DNA of 64,000 bases from positions 372,001 to 436,000 of the forward strand of contig NZ_PYAS01000005.1 of assembly GCF_003014695.1 (NCBI RefSeq), read 5' to 3'. The stretch comes from Dyadobacter jiangsuensis (lineage in GTDB: Bacteria > Bacteroidota > Bacteroidia > Cytophagales > Spirosomataceae). Position numbers and translations under genes: made by a program. The notes beneath the pieces were generated by a model. The model did not search any database and was not told the DNA's origin. It saw only the letters and a list, made by a program, of their open reading frames with translations. Below, piece after piece: positions 52,078 to 60,186 of the stretch (within the stretch, counting starts at the first letter, position 1; every line of letters begins with the position of its first letter).

Positions 52078-52770
52078 ATGAACCTGAAACAACTCCTTCG
52101 CGATTTCGCCGACTTGCTGTTTCCCCGCTGTTGTGAAAGCTGCGATCGGGTACTACAAGGCAATGAAGCCATTATTTGCACGCTATGCCGCATCTCGCTG
52201 CCGCGCGTAGGGTCGGACGGATTGAATAGCGAATCGCTTCAATTTAAATTCGTAAGTCTTCCCGAGGTGCTTTCCTCCCATTCGTTTTTGCTGTTTACCA
52301 AGAGGAGCAAGGTCCAAAAGCTTTTGCATGCATTGAAATACAAAGGCAACAAGGGAGTAGGAATATTGCTCGGGCAGATGTTCGGTCAGGAATTGAAAGC
52401 GTCGGGGCATTTACCGGAGGCTGAAATTATCCTGAGCATTCCGCTTCATCCCAAAAAGCGAAAACAACGAGGCTACAATCAAAGCGACCTGCTTGCAGAA
52501 GGCTTTTCCAGGGCTACACATATCCCATGGTCCGGCGCAATGCTCCAACGCGTTAAGTACACCGCCACGCAAACTGGTAAAACCAAAATAGAAAGAAGGG
52601 AAAACGTGCAGGGCGTATTTGCGGTCAAAAAGGGATTTTGTCCTAAAAGCGTGATCCTGATCGACGACGTACTTACTACCGGTGCCACTCTGGAAGAATG
52701 CGCGAGAACATTGCTGGCCTCCGGCTGCAAACAATTTCACATTCTCACCATCGCGTTGGCACAGCATTAA
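52078..52770 (+). CDS. ComF family phosphoribosyltransferase-like protein
   Basis: The start is ATG 52078 (230 residues). An N-terminal zinc ribbon uses C18/C19, C22, C34 and C37. A double-zinc-ribbon plus PRTase layout follows, with RGYNQSDLLAEGF and the PRPP-binding loop VILIDDVLTTGAT. ComF proteins take part in DNA uptake during transformation in other bacteria. Together with yifB/comM in this window it hints at natural competence, but ComF is widespread regardless. Confidence 0.88.
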   Translation: MNLKQLLRDFADLLFPRCCESCDRVLQGNEAIICTLCRISLPRVGSDGLNSESLQFKFVSLPEVLSSHSFLLFTKRSKVQKLLHALKYKGNKGVGILLGQMFGQELKASGHLPEAEIILSIPLHPKKRKQRGYNQSDLLAEGFSRATHIPWSGAMLQRVKYTATQTGKTKIERRENVQGVFAVKKGFCPKSVILIDDVLTTGATLEECARTLLASGCKQFHILTIALAQH

Positions 52771-52775
52771 AAACA

Positions 52776-52809
52776 GAAAAGCCGCCATTCGGAAGAACAG
52801 CGGCTTTTC
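52776..52809. terminator. Bidirectional terminator between comF-like gene and gldJ
   Basis: GAAAAGCCGC (52776-52785) pairs with GCGGCTTTTC (52800-52809). A T-run continues on the minus strand past the stem (CTGTTTTTAATG), and the arm itself ends in TTTT on the plus strand. Confidence 0.85.
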
Positions 52810-52826
52810 GATTGATATTATCTTTC

Positions 52827-54083
52827 CTACTCTTTGTGCGTTCCTGTTGCGATCATTGCGCAGCGGAAACCTACCATCGCAGTAGCAGAATCCTGATCCA
52901 TATAACGGCGCGTTCCCGGAGACAACCAGTAAGCCACGTCAGACCATGAACCACCTTTGTAAACTCTCAGCTTGTCGTCAACCATTGAGTTGTTACCTTT
53001 CGAGTCATAGTTTTTGGCTTCATCCTGGTAACCGTCGCGACGGAAAGAGTTCAGGTCGTTTACATCGCTGTTTGAAAGCGGGCGGTACACATCGTAAACC
53101 CACTCACTTACGTTACCGGCCATGTCATAAAGACCGTTGTCGTTGGCCGGATATGACCGGATTTCCTGTGTAATGATCGCACCATCGTTGGATTTACCCG
53201 CGATACCGGCATAGTCACCAGGACCACGTTTGAAATTCGCGAGCATTGTTCCTTGTTTGCGGCCACGTGGGTTACGCATCGTAGAACCATCCCATGGATA
53301 AATTCTCGAGTTCGCCTGGTTTTCATCAGAATATTGCGTTCCGATCATCGCCATTGCTGCATATTCAAATTCTGCTTCTGTCGGAAGACGGTATGGAGGC
53401 ATTACGTAGCCACTTTCAATGCGAAGTTGTGGTGCGGGACCATCAGCTGCTGCAACCGCTTCGCCTTCTGCTTTCTTCTTCTTGCCGAAAGAGAATCCTT
53501 TTTTCTTCTTGGTTCCGGCGCTGGCGCCCTTGGCGTTGTTAACCTGGCTTACAGCAGCGGTACGCCATGCACAATAGTCGTTGGCCTGAACCCACGAAAC
53601 ACCAACCACCGGATAGAGGCGGAAGCCCGGGTGACGGAGGTACATAGTTACGTAAGAGTCATTGAATGACAACTCGTTATACCAAACTGTTGTATCAGGA
53701 AGTGCCTTAGCATAGAACTCTTCCGAAGAATCTCTCTGGATCGCATTCAGGTATTCGAGGTAGTGAACGTTCGCCACTTCGGTTTGGTCCATGTAGAACG
53801 ACTGGATACTGACAGTCCGTTTCGGGTTATCCCGGCGGGCCATCACATCCTCTTCCAAAGAACCCATCGTAAAACGCCCACCTTCGATGTACACTAGGTC
53901 AGGACCGGCCGGCAAAGCTTTGTATTGCTTTACTTCAAACCCGTCTTTGCCGTTGTAAGCCAAGCCTGTTTTAGAACTGGTCTTGCCAGGTTTCAAGCTG
54001 GTTGGCTTCTTTTTACTACACGCAGTTGCCGCTAATAACACTATCAGAATCAGCGCGATCGACCGGGTACCCATCTTTTGCAT
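52827..54083 (-). CDS. gldJ: Gliding motility lipoprotein GldJ
   Basis: GldJ is a lipoprotein of the formylglycine-generating-enzyme-like fold, needed for gliding and type IX secretion. After the lipobox (AATAC), the sequence follows GldJ: KTGLAYN, GPDLVYIEGGRFTMGSLEEDVM, SFYMDQTEVANVHYLEYL, YLRHPGFRLYPVVGVSW, VYKGGSWSDVAYWLSPGTRRYMD, VGFRCAM. The start is ambiguous among ATG 54092, 54083 and 54074. An insertion of about 30 residues rich in Lys and Ala (about 190-220) interrupts the domain. Confidence 0.9.
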   Translation of the reverse strand: MQKMGTRSIALILIVLLAATACSKKKPTSLKPGKTSSKTGLAYNGKDGFEVKQYKALPAGPDLVYIEGGRFTMGSLEEDVMARRDNPKRTVSIQSFYMDQTEVANVHYLEYLNAIQRDSSEEFYAKALPDTTVWYNELSFNDSYVTMYLRHPGFRLYPVVGVSWVQANDYCAWRTAAVSQVNNAKGASAGTKKKKGFSFGKKKKAEGEAVAAADGPAPQLRIESGYVMPPYRLPTEAEFEYAAMAMIGTQYSDENQANSRIYPWDGSTMRNPRGRKQGTMLANFKRGPGDYAGIAGKSNDGAIITQEIRSYPANDNGLYDMAGNVSEWVYDVYRPLSNSDVNDLNSFRRDGYQDEAKNYDSKGNNSMVDDKLRVYKGGSWSDVAYWLSPGTRRYMDQDSATAMVGFRCAMIATGTHKE

Positions 54084-54140
54084 GCAAATCATTGCTTTAA
54101 AGTGACTTAAGTGTTTGGTATTTTATAGTATGCGAAACCG

Positions 54141-54148
54141 CAAATGTA
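54141..54148 (-). promoter_or_regulatory. -7 promoter element of gldJ
   Basis: On the minus strand TACATTTG matches TAnnTTTG exactly, about 57 bases before ATG 54083. No clear -33 element was found. Confidence 0.45.
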
Positions 54149-54205
54149 TGAAATCAATCGATATTATTTTTAAAAATCAATTATCAGGTAACCGGGATCC
54201 GTTTG

Positions 54206-57200
54206 CTACTGGGTCATTTCCATCAGCACCTGGCGTGCCTGATCAATGCTTTTGATGTCCTCACAAATCAGTATCAGCTTGCCTTTCTGATCTTTAAGCG
54301 AAATTTGCTTAGGGTGTTTTTTAATGTAATCGATTACCTGCCCAAACTTCGCCGACTGAAAGAATTCGTCATTCTGCGAAGTAACGAAGTAGCCTTTCAT
54401 CGTATTGCTTTTCAAAGTCAGTTTTTCAAACTGCAAAGCCTCTGCTTCCCAGCGCAAACGGACTGTTTTCAACAAATCCTGCACCTCATGCGGCACCGGA
54501 CCAAAGCGGTCGAGGATTTCTTTTTCGAATTTCCCCAGTTCTTCCTCTGTCGCAATATTATCGAGGCGGGTATATAACGACAACCTTTCGGAAATATTTT
54601 TGACATAATCATCCGGTATCAATGTCGCGAAATCCGTTTCGATCTGCGTATCCGGCACCAGATTTTTCGGCAGGCTGAATACCCCCTCGAACAGATCCTT
54701 AAACTCATTACTTTTCAGCTCCTGAACGGCCTCGTCGAGCATTTTGTGGTATAATTCATATCCCAGATCATTCACAAAACCGCTTTGCTCGGCACCCAGC
54801 AGGTTACCAGCACCACGGATGTCGAGGTCACGCATCGCCACTTTAAAACCGTCGCCCAGGTCCGAAAACTCTTCCAGGGTCTGTAAACGTTTGCGTGAAT
54901 CGCTGGCAAGGGTCGATGCCGACGGCGTGAGCAGGTAACAGAATGCCTTCCTGTTCGAGCGTCCCACGCGACCGCGCATCTGGTGCAGGTCCGAGAGCCC
55001 GAACATGTGTGCTGAATTAATAATAATGGTATTCGCATTGGCAATGTCGATCCCGGATTCGATGATATTCGTCGAAACCAGAATGTCGTACTCGCCTTCG
55101 ATGAAATTCATCATCACTTTTTCCAGCTTATCGCCGTCCATTTGCCCGTGCGCCACGCCTATGCGCACATCGGGCACGAGGCGGAGGATGATATTCGCGA
55201 TGGATTCGATGTCGTTGACCCGGTTATGAACAAAGAAAACCTGACCACCGCGCTGGACCTCGAAGCTGATCGCATCGCGGATGAACTCCTCGCTAAATGT
55301 GTGCACTTCCGTCGTAACCGGCTGGCGGTTAGGCGGCGGAGTCGCGATGACCGAAAGGTCGCGTGCGCCCATGAGCGAGAAATGCAATGTGCGCGGGATC
55401 GGCGTCGCGGTAAGCGTAAGCACGTCCACATTCACGCGCATTTCTTTTAGGCGGTCTTTGGCTTTTACGCCAAACTTCTGTTCCTCATCGACGATCAGCA
55501 AGCCAAGGTCTTTGAATTTCACATCCTTATTCAAAATGCGGTGGGTACCGATCAGAATATCGATCTTGCCCTCCTCGGCCTGTTTCAAAGTGTCTTTAAT
55601 CTCTTTCGTAGACTTAAAACGGTTGATGTACCCCACCCGCGCAGGAAAATCGGCGAGGCGCTCGCTGAACGTCTTATAATGCTGCATGGCCAAAATCGTC
55701 GTAGGCACAAGCACCGCCACCTGCTTGCTGTCACAAACCGCTTTAAATGCAGCGCGGATCGCGATTTCGGTTTTACCGAAACCTACATCCCCGCATACGA
55801 GCCTGTCCATCGGATGGCCTTTCTCCATATCGTCCTTCACATTGGCGGTCGCAGTTGCCTGATCGGGCGTGTCTTCATATATAAAGGAAGATTCCAGCTC
55901 CACTTGCAGGTAATTGTCTTTCGAGAATGGGAAACCCGGTGCCTGGCGCCGCTTGGCATACAATGCGATCAGCTCGTGCGCGATGTCTTTCAGCTGCTTC
56001 TTAACCTTCGACTTTTTTGCTTCCCATTCGCCGGAACCCAGCTTGCTCATGGCAGGCGGCGTGCCCTCCTTGCCTGTATACTTCGCAATTTTGTGCAGGT
56101 TATGCACACTCACATACAGCAAGTCGTTGTCCCGGTAAATAAGCCGCACCGCTTCCTGTTCCTTGCCATTCACATCCTTGCGCTCCATACCGGCAAACCG
56201 GCCGATCCCGTAGTCGACGTGCGTCACAAAGTCGCCTACCTGCAAGGATTTCAGCTCCTTCAAGGTCATAGCCTTCGATTTGCTGAACTTCTCTTTCAGG
56301 CGGTATTTATGAAAACGGGCGAAAATCTGGTGATCGGTGTAGCACGCCACTTTCAGGTTGTCGTCCACAAAACCCTCCCGAAGCGAAATGTGCATCGGCC
56401 TGAATTTCACGAACGGATCAAGGTCTTCGAAAATCCTCTCGAGGCGATCGAGCTGCTTGGGCTGCTCGGCGACGATGATATTCATATAGCCTTTGTTCTG
56501 ATTGTCGGACAAATCATCCAAAAGCCTTTTAAAATCCTTGTTAAACGAAGGCTGCGGTTTCGAAGAATAGGGCAGCTTTATTTCGGTTTTGAAATAGGAT
56601 TTCTTACCAAATTCAACCGTTTTGAATTTCTTGACCTGATTCAAGAACCCGCGCCGCGTTTCAAAAAGCTCGTTGGGGTTCGAAACGATCTGCACGCCGC
56701 CTCCGGTTACTTCTTCCAACGCCTTTTCAGCCCTTTCGAAGCATTTTTCAATCACTTCCAGTGTCAGTTCCGCATCCTTGAACCATACGGCGGTATCATC
56801 GGAGAAGAAGCTCAGAAACGAATCTCGCGTCTCATGCGACAATTTCTGCTGAATATCCGGCACGATGTTGATCTGCTTCGCGCTCTCAATGGACAGCTGC
56901 GTATCCGGGTCGAACGAGCGGATACTCTCCACTTCATCCCCGAACAGCTCGATCCGGAACGGATGCTCGTTAGCAAATGAAAACACGTCGAGAATCCCCC
57001 CGCGCACCGAAAACTGCCCGGCTTCGAATACGAAGTCGGTAATTTCAAAACCATAGCTGTTCAAAAACTCCGTCAGAAATGCAGGATCGAGCTTTTCTCC
57101 CACTTTCACTGAAAACGTATTGGCTTTCAGCGATCGCTTGTTGATTACCTTTTCGAACAATGCTTCCGGATAAGTCACAATTTGCACCGGCGTGTTGCGT

Positions 57201-57553
57201 CCTGCGCTGAGTTTGTTCAGGATTTCACCGCGCATAAGCACATTTGCATTATCTACCTCCTCATAGTGGTAAGGCCTTTTATAGGATGTAGGATAAAACA
57301 GGACTTCGGTAGTGCCTAGCAGATTTTGCAGGTCGTTCTGAAAATAGGCGGCTTCCTCGCGGTCGCTGAGAATGTACAATGCCGGTGTTTTCTTCTTATG
57401 CTGCACGGCAGCGGCAACCACCGCGTCGAGGCTTCCTACCAACCCCTTTACCTGCACATGCGCCGCGTCGGGATCCTTAGAGGCAATCTGCGCGCTCAGC
57501 ACATCCATGTAGCTGTCGCCTCCGTACAGTGTTAATAAGTCTTTAACTTCCAA
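54206..57553 (-). CDS. mfd: Transcription-repair coupling factor Mfd
   Basis: Mfd removes RNA polymerase stalled at lesions and recruits UvrA. In this 1115-residue protein the N-terminal UvrB-like module spans about 1-400. The RNA-polymerase-interacting CarD-like domain (about 450-540) reads GDFVTHVDYGIGRFAGMERK. The RecG-like motor shows Walker A GDVGFGKT, DEEQ box VDEEQKFG, TATPIPRTL and the motif RGRVGRSNRKAFCYLL. The C-terminal TRCF domain follows. Length is normal. Confidence 0.96.
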   Translation of the reverse strand: MEVKDLLTLYGGDSYMDVLSAQIASKDPDAAHVQVKGLVGSLDAVVAAAVQHKKKTPALYILSDREEAAYFQNDLQNLLGTTEVLFYPTSYKRPYHYEEVDNANVLMRGEILNKLSAGRNTPVQIVTYPEALFEKVINKRSLKANTFSVKVGEKLDPAFLTEFLNSYGFEITDFVFEAGQFSVRGGILDVFSFANEHPFRIELFGDEVESIRSFDPDTQLSIESAKQINIVPDIQQKLSHETRDSFLSFFSDDTAVWFKDAELTLEVIEKCFERAEKALEEVTGGGVQIVSNPNELFETRRGFLNQVKKFKTVEFGKKSYFKTEIKLPYSSKPQPSFNKDFKRLLDDLSDNQNKGYMNIIVAEQPKQLDRLERIFEDLDPFVKFRPMHISLREGFVDDNLKVACYTDHQIFARFHKYRLKEKFSKSKAMTLKELKSLQVGDFVTHVDYGIGRFAGMERKDVNGKEQEAVRLIYRDNDLLYVSVHNLHKIAKYTGKEGTPPAMSKLGSGEWEAKKSKVKKQLKDIAHELIALYAKRRQAPGFPFSKDNYLQVELESSFIYEDTPDQATATANVKDDMEKGHPMDRLVCGDVGFGKTEIAIRAAFKAVCDSKQVAVLVPTTILAMQHYKTFSERLADFPARVGYINRFKSTKEIKDTLKQAEEGKIDILIGTHRILNKDVKFKDLGLLIVDEEQKFGVKAKDRLKEMRVNVDVLTLTATPIPRTLHFSLMGARDLSVIATPPPNRQPVTTEVHTFSEEFIRDAISFEVQRGGQVFFVHNRVNDIESIANIILRLVPDVRIGVAHGQMDGDKLEKVMMNFIEGEYDILVSTNIIESGIDIANANTIIINSAHMFGLSDLHQMRGRVGRSNRKAFCYLLTPSASTLASDSRKRLQTLEEFSDLGDGFKVAMRDLDIRGAGNLLGAEQSGFVNDLGYELYHKMLDEAVQELKSNEFKDLFEGVFSLPKNLVPDTQIETDFATLIPDDYVKNISERLSLYTRLDNIATEEELGKFEKEILDRFGPVPHEVQDLLKTVRLRWEAEALQFEKLTLKSNTMKGYFVTSQNDEFFQSAKFGQVIDYIKKHPKQISLKDQKGKLILICEDIKSIDQARQVLMEMTQ

Positions 57554-57605
57554 TTATATCAAATGCTGTGCAGCCTCAACCGCAGTGAACGTAAACGCAA
57601 AAAGC

Positions 57606-57630
57606 CGTTTCGGGAAATTTCCCGACCGGC
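57606..57630. repeat. Palindrome in the mfd-pnuC divergent region
   Basis: TCGGGAAATTTCCCGA (57610-57625) is a perfect 16-base palindrome, with outer GCCG and CGGC extending the symmetry. It could be an operator or an mfd 5' leader hairpin. The AAATTT centre resembles the leader palindromes of ilv and leuA, but the flanks differ. Confidence 0.55.
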
Positions 57631-57759
57631 AAAATAAATAACAATGGCTGGCCGCTTTTTGTTGCTGTAACCAACCGGGCTACAAAAATAGCCCTAAATC
57701 ATTCCGCGTAAAAATCGGTCAGATCATTTTATTTTTACCTTTTCTCATCCCAATCCCTC

Positions 57760-58374
57760 ATGACCGACTGGCTTAATCAACCCGTTTCGTTGGCAGGACT
57801 GCCGACAACCATGCTCGAAATCCTGGGTTTCATCACCGGGGCGATCTGCGTTTACCTTAATACACGGCAGAATGTGCTCGGCTGGTTTTTCGGGATCATT
57901 AATGCGGTGTTATACGGGGTGGTTTTCTGGCAGGTAAGATTGTACGCCGACATGGGTTTACAGGGCTACTACTTTCTGACGAGCATTTATGGCTGGTGGA
58001 TGTGGAAATTTGGTGGACAAAACCATGACGGCCTCCGTGTTACGCGCACACCTGTGAAACTCTACCCGATTTTTGGGCTAATTTTTATCGCAGTAACCCT
58101 CTCCTGGGGGTTTTTATTGGGCAAATTTACCAACGCGAGCCTCACTTACGCCGACTCGGCGCTGACGATCGCCAGCCTGATCGGCCAATGGATGATGGCC
58201 CGCAAATACCTCGAAAATTGGATCGTCTGGATCGTCGCCGATGCAGCTTATGTGGTGGTTTATTTCTACAAAGACCTACATCTTACCGCGATTTTGTACG
58301 GCGTCTTTCTCATACTTGCGGTCATCGGGTTCGTACAGTGGCGCAGGGACGTTGGCACGTACGGTCAGGCGTAG
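57760..58374 (+). CDS. pnuC: Nicotinamide riboside/vitamin transporter PnuC
   Basis: This 204-residue membrane protein has about seven hydrophobic segments and the PnuC signatures NVLGWFFGIINAVLYGVVFWQ, YGWWMWKFGG and NWIVWIVADAAYVVVYFYK. PnuC-type facilitators take up nicotinamide riboside; close relatives take up thiamine (PnuT) or riboflavin. No kinase or riboswitch is adjacent to settle the substrate. Its stop codon falls within the first unit of a decamer repeat array. Confidence 0.88.
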   Translation: MTDWLNQPVSLAGLPTTMLEILGFITGAICVYLNTRQNVLGWFFGIINAVLYGVVFWQVRLYADMGLQGYYFLTSIYGWWMWKFGGQNHDGLRVTRTPVKLYPIFGLIFIAVTLSWGFLLGKFTNASLTYADSALTIASLIGQWMMARKYLENWIVWIVADAAYVVVYFYKDLHLTAILYGVFLILAVIGFVQWRRDVGTYGQA

Positions 58375-58541
58375 TCAGGATTGGTCATTGGTAGTCAGGT
58401 ATGGTCATTGATGGTCATGTGTAGTCTTGAATGGTTGGTAGTCAGGAATTGGTGTTGTTTAAATCTCCTCCATTCAGGCTACACTTGACAACTACTGACT
58501 ATTCTTGACAACACATGACAATACCTGACAACAAATGACAA
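58361..58541. repeat. Inverted decamer array downstream of pnuC
   Basis: GTCA recurs every 10 bases at 58364, 58374, 58384, 58394, 58404 and 58414, decaying at 58424 and 58434. After a 40-base centre its complement TGAC recurs every 10 bases at 58486, 58496, 58506, 58516, 58526 and 58536. Typical units are TAGTCAGGTA and TGGTCATTGA. The array fills the whole gap between pnuC and the barstar-like gene and overlaps the end of pnuC. It contains no gene. Confidence 0.85.
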
Positions 58542-58567
58542 ACCAACGTCTCCATTATGAACGACGT

Positions 58568-59014
58568 TCAGTCGAGCGTATCGAACGGAATTTCCTGATC
58601 TTCGAGCAATGTGCGGATGCGTGGCGAATCCTGGAAAACGATTTGCAGCTCCTTTTTCGCTACACCTTCCTCTTCCTCGTCGAGCCATTTCCAATCCTCG
58701 GCAGTGGCGTCGAAAATATCGATGATGGTCAACAGCTTATCTTCGGATTTTTCTCTTGAAAGCCATTCACCGGAATTTCCGATGTAGATAATCACCTTTT
58801 TTTCATCGATCCATTCCAGGTCGTTGAGCATTTCGTCAAGAGCTTCGAGGTTTTTGCCGGAATAATCGGGGAAATGCATCGCAGCGGCGATCGCCTCGTG
58901 GAAATCTTTGACGGAAGTTGCTTTGGCTCCGTCGATATGGGCTATAAATGCACCCAGGAACGTTTTACGGACATCGGATTCTTCCCGGGCCAGCAGGAAG
59001 TGTGTGTTTTTCAT
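58568..59014 (-). CDS. Barstar-like (ribonuclease inhibitor) family protein
   Basis: In this 148-residue protein the barstar fold shows FIAHIDGAKATSVKDFHEAIAAAMHFPDYSGKNLEALDEMLNDLEW, where FPDYSGKNLDAL is the family hallmark. A C-terminal acidic extension (about 100-148, including WKWLDEEEEG) is longer than in classical barstar. No barnase-type RNase gene is next to it, so it may guard against a foreign or distant toxin, or do something else. Confidence 0.85.
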   Translation of the reverse strand: MKNTHFLLAREESDVRKTFLGAFIAHIDGAKATSVKDFHEAIAAAMHFPDYSGKNLEALDEMLNDLEWIDEKKVIIYIGNSGEWLSREKSEDKLLTIIDIFDATAEDWKWLDEEEEGVAKKELQIVFQDSPRIRTLLEDQEIPFDTLD

Positions 59015-59084
59015 AGAGTCGTTGATTTAAAACACTGCAAGTTAGAGAAAAATGGACGTGCAAGTCCAACCTTTCAGTAGTGTT

Positions 59085-60008
59085 TTACTTCAAATACCGC
59101 TTTCTTAACAAATGCATCATATGTACATTGATACCCCACTGATCCGATAGCGGCTGATGTGTAAACGGTACGGTTGGTTGATAATTCGGCGGCCCGAATT
59201 CCGTCAGAACGGTCAGCGTTTCACCGCTTTTGACTTTGTACTCAACCACTTTGTCCCACCACGCCAAATGGGCCTTCACAGCCGCCTCCCATTCCGGTGC
59301 TCGCGGGTCGTTCACCTGCGGGCCTTCCTCGTGCCCTACGCGTGAGTGTATGTGCCCCACACGAGCCAGCGCGAGCTGAACCGTTTCTTCCTGATCCTGC
59401 AAAAGGCTTTCATGCACATTACACCAATGCGAAATATCGAGTGTAAGCCTTAATGCGGGGTTTTTCTCGATGAAATTCCGGGCTATGTGCGCCGCAAAAA
59501 GCATCCGCCCGCGGTGGGTTTCATGATAAATAGGTATGCCGCTTTTGGCAGAAGCCTCGGTGGTATGATCGATAAACGCCTTGTTTTGTTCGTAAGTGAA
59601 ATGGTCTCGGCCGCTGTGGCAGTTGATGTAAAGCGGTTTCACAGGCCATTGCGTCGTAGCCGCGTCGATCTGCGATTTGAATGCATTCAAATGAGCCTTA
59701 TGATCCCGCTCGCCCGATCCGCAGAGAAACCCCACTTCGAGGTTATGCTTTTTCAATGCGTCGAACAGCTCCTTCTGCTTGTCTTTCGAGCCCTGCCACC
59801 ACATTTCGATGCCATCGTAACCTTCTTTTTTAACGGCAGCACAAAACTGGTCGGTAGTTCCCTGAAAGCCCCAGTTGGTACCGAGTACTTTCAATGACAG
59901 TTTATTTTCAAACTGCACCGCAGCTTTGTTCGCGTCGGCAATGGATTCAAAAGTGGTCAATGCGCCAGCGGCAGCCGCGGCGGAGCCAATGAAATTTCTT
60001 CGGTTCAT
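59085..60008 (-). CDS. Tat-exported sugar phosphate isomerase/epimerase-like TIM barrel
   Basis: The 307-residue protein begins MNRRNFIGSAAAAAGALTTFE, a twin-arginine (Tat) signal, so it acts outside the cytoplasm. The rest is an AP-endonuclease-2-type TIM barrel with metal-site candidates YDGIEMWWQ, YINCHSGRD, YHETHRGR, LTLDISHWCNVHE and HIHSRVGHEEGP. Such proteins are common in sugar catabolic clusters of Bacteroidota. It is probably the last gene of the run starting at 64000, although a decamer array separates it from the cytochrome gene. Confidence 0.82.
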   Translation of the reverse strand: MNRRNFIGSAAAAAGALTTFESIADANKAAVQFENKLSLKVLGTNWGFQGTTDQFCAAVKKEGYDGIEMWWQGSKDKQKELFDALKKHNLEVGFLCGSGERDHKAHLNAFKSQIDAATTQWPVKPLYINCHSGRDHFTYEQNKAFIDHTTEASAKSGIPIYHETHRGRMLFAAHIARNFIEKNPALRLTLDISHWCNVHESLLQDQEETVQLALARVGHIHSRVGHEEGPQVNDPRAPEWEAAVKAHLAWWDKVVEYKVKSGETLTVLTEFGPPNYQPTVPFTHQPLSDQWGINVHMMHLLRKRYLK

Positions 60009-60030
60009 TTCTAATTTTCGAACGGTTGAA

Positions 60031-60186
60031 TAGGTCAGGTATGGTCAGGAGTTGTCAAGAATAGTCAGGAGTGGTCATTGGTGGTCAGGAAGTTGTCAGC
60101 AAAAAAATCGCCCCAATACTTGACTACTATTGACAATAATTGACCAAACCTGACAACACAAGACAACACATGACAATACATGACTA
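60031..60186. repeat. Inverted decamer array between the cytochrome and TIM-barrel genes
   Basis: GTCA recurs every 10 bases at 60034, 60044, 60054, 60064, 60074 and 60084 (then 60095). After a centre containing an A-run, TGAC recurs every 10 bases at 60121, 60131, 60141, 60151, 60171 and 60181 (AGAC at 60161). Units match those at 58361-58541. The last unit overlaps the stop codon of the gene ending at 60184. Confidence 0.85.

Noticed and set aside
55541..56980. Long open frame on the plus strand antisense to mfd
   Set aside because: It is the mirror of the highly conserved Mfd coding sequence. Its product has no recognisable domain, and its composition follows the third-position bias of the sense gene.
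57554..57759. Thiamine or NAD riboswitch before pnuC
   Set aside because: No TPP core (such as CTGAGA with its partner segment) or other known riboswitch motif could be recognised; only a palindrome is evident.
58361..58541. CRISPR array
   Set aside because: The repeat unit is 10 bases, degenerate, and inverts in the middle. There are no 25-40 base repeats with unique spacers and no cas genes.
60031..60186. Insertion-sequence ends or an attachment site
   Set aside because: The array has no flanking target duplication and no transposase or integrase nearby. Period and inversion are explained by phased decamers.
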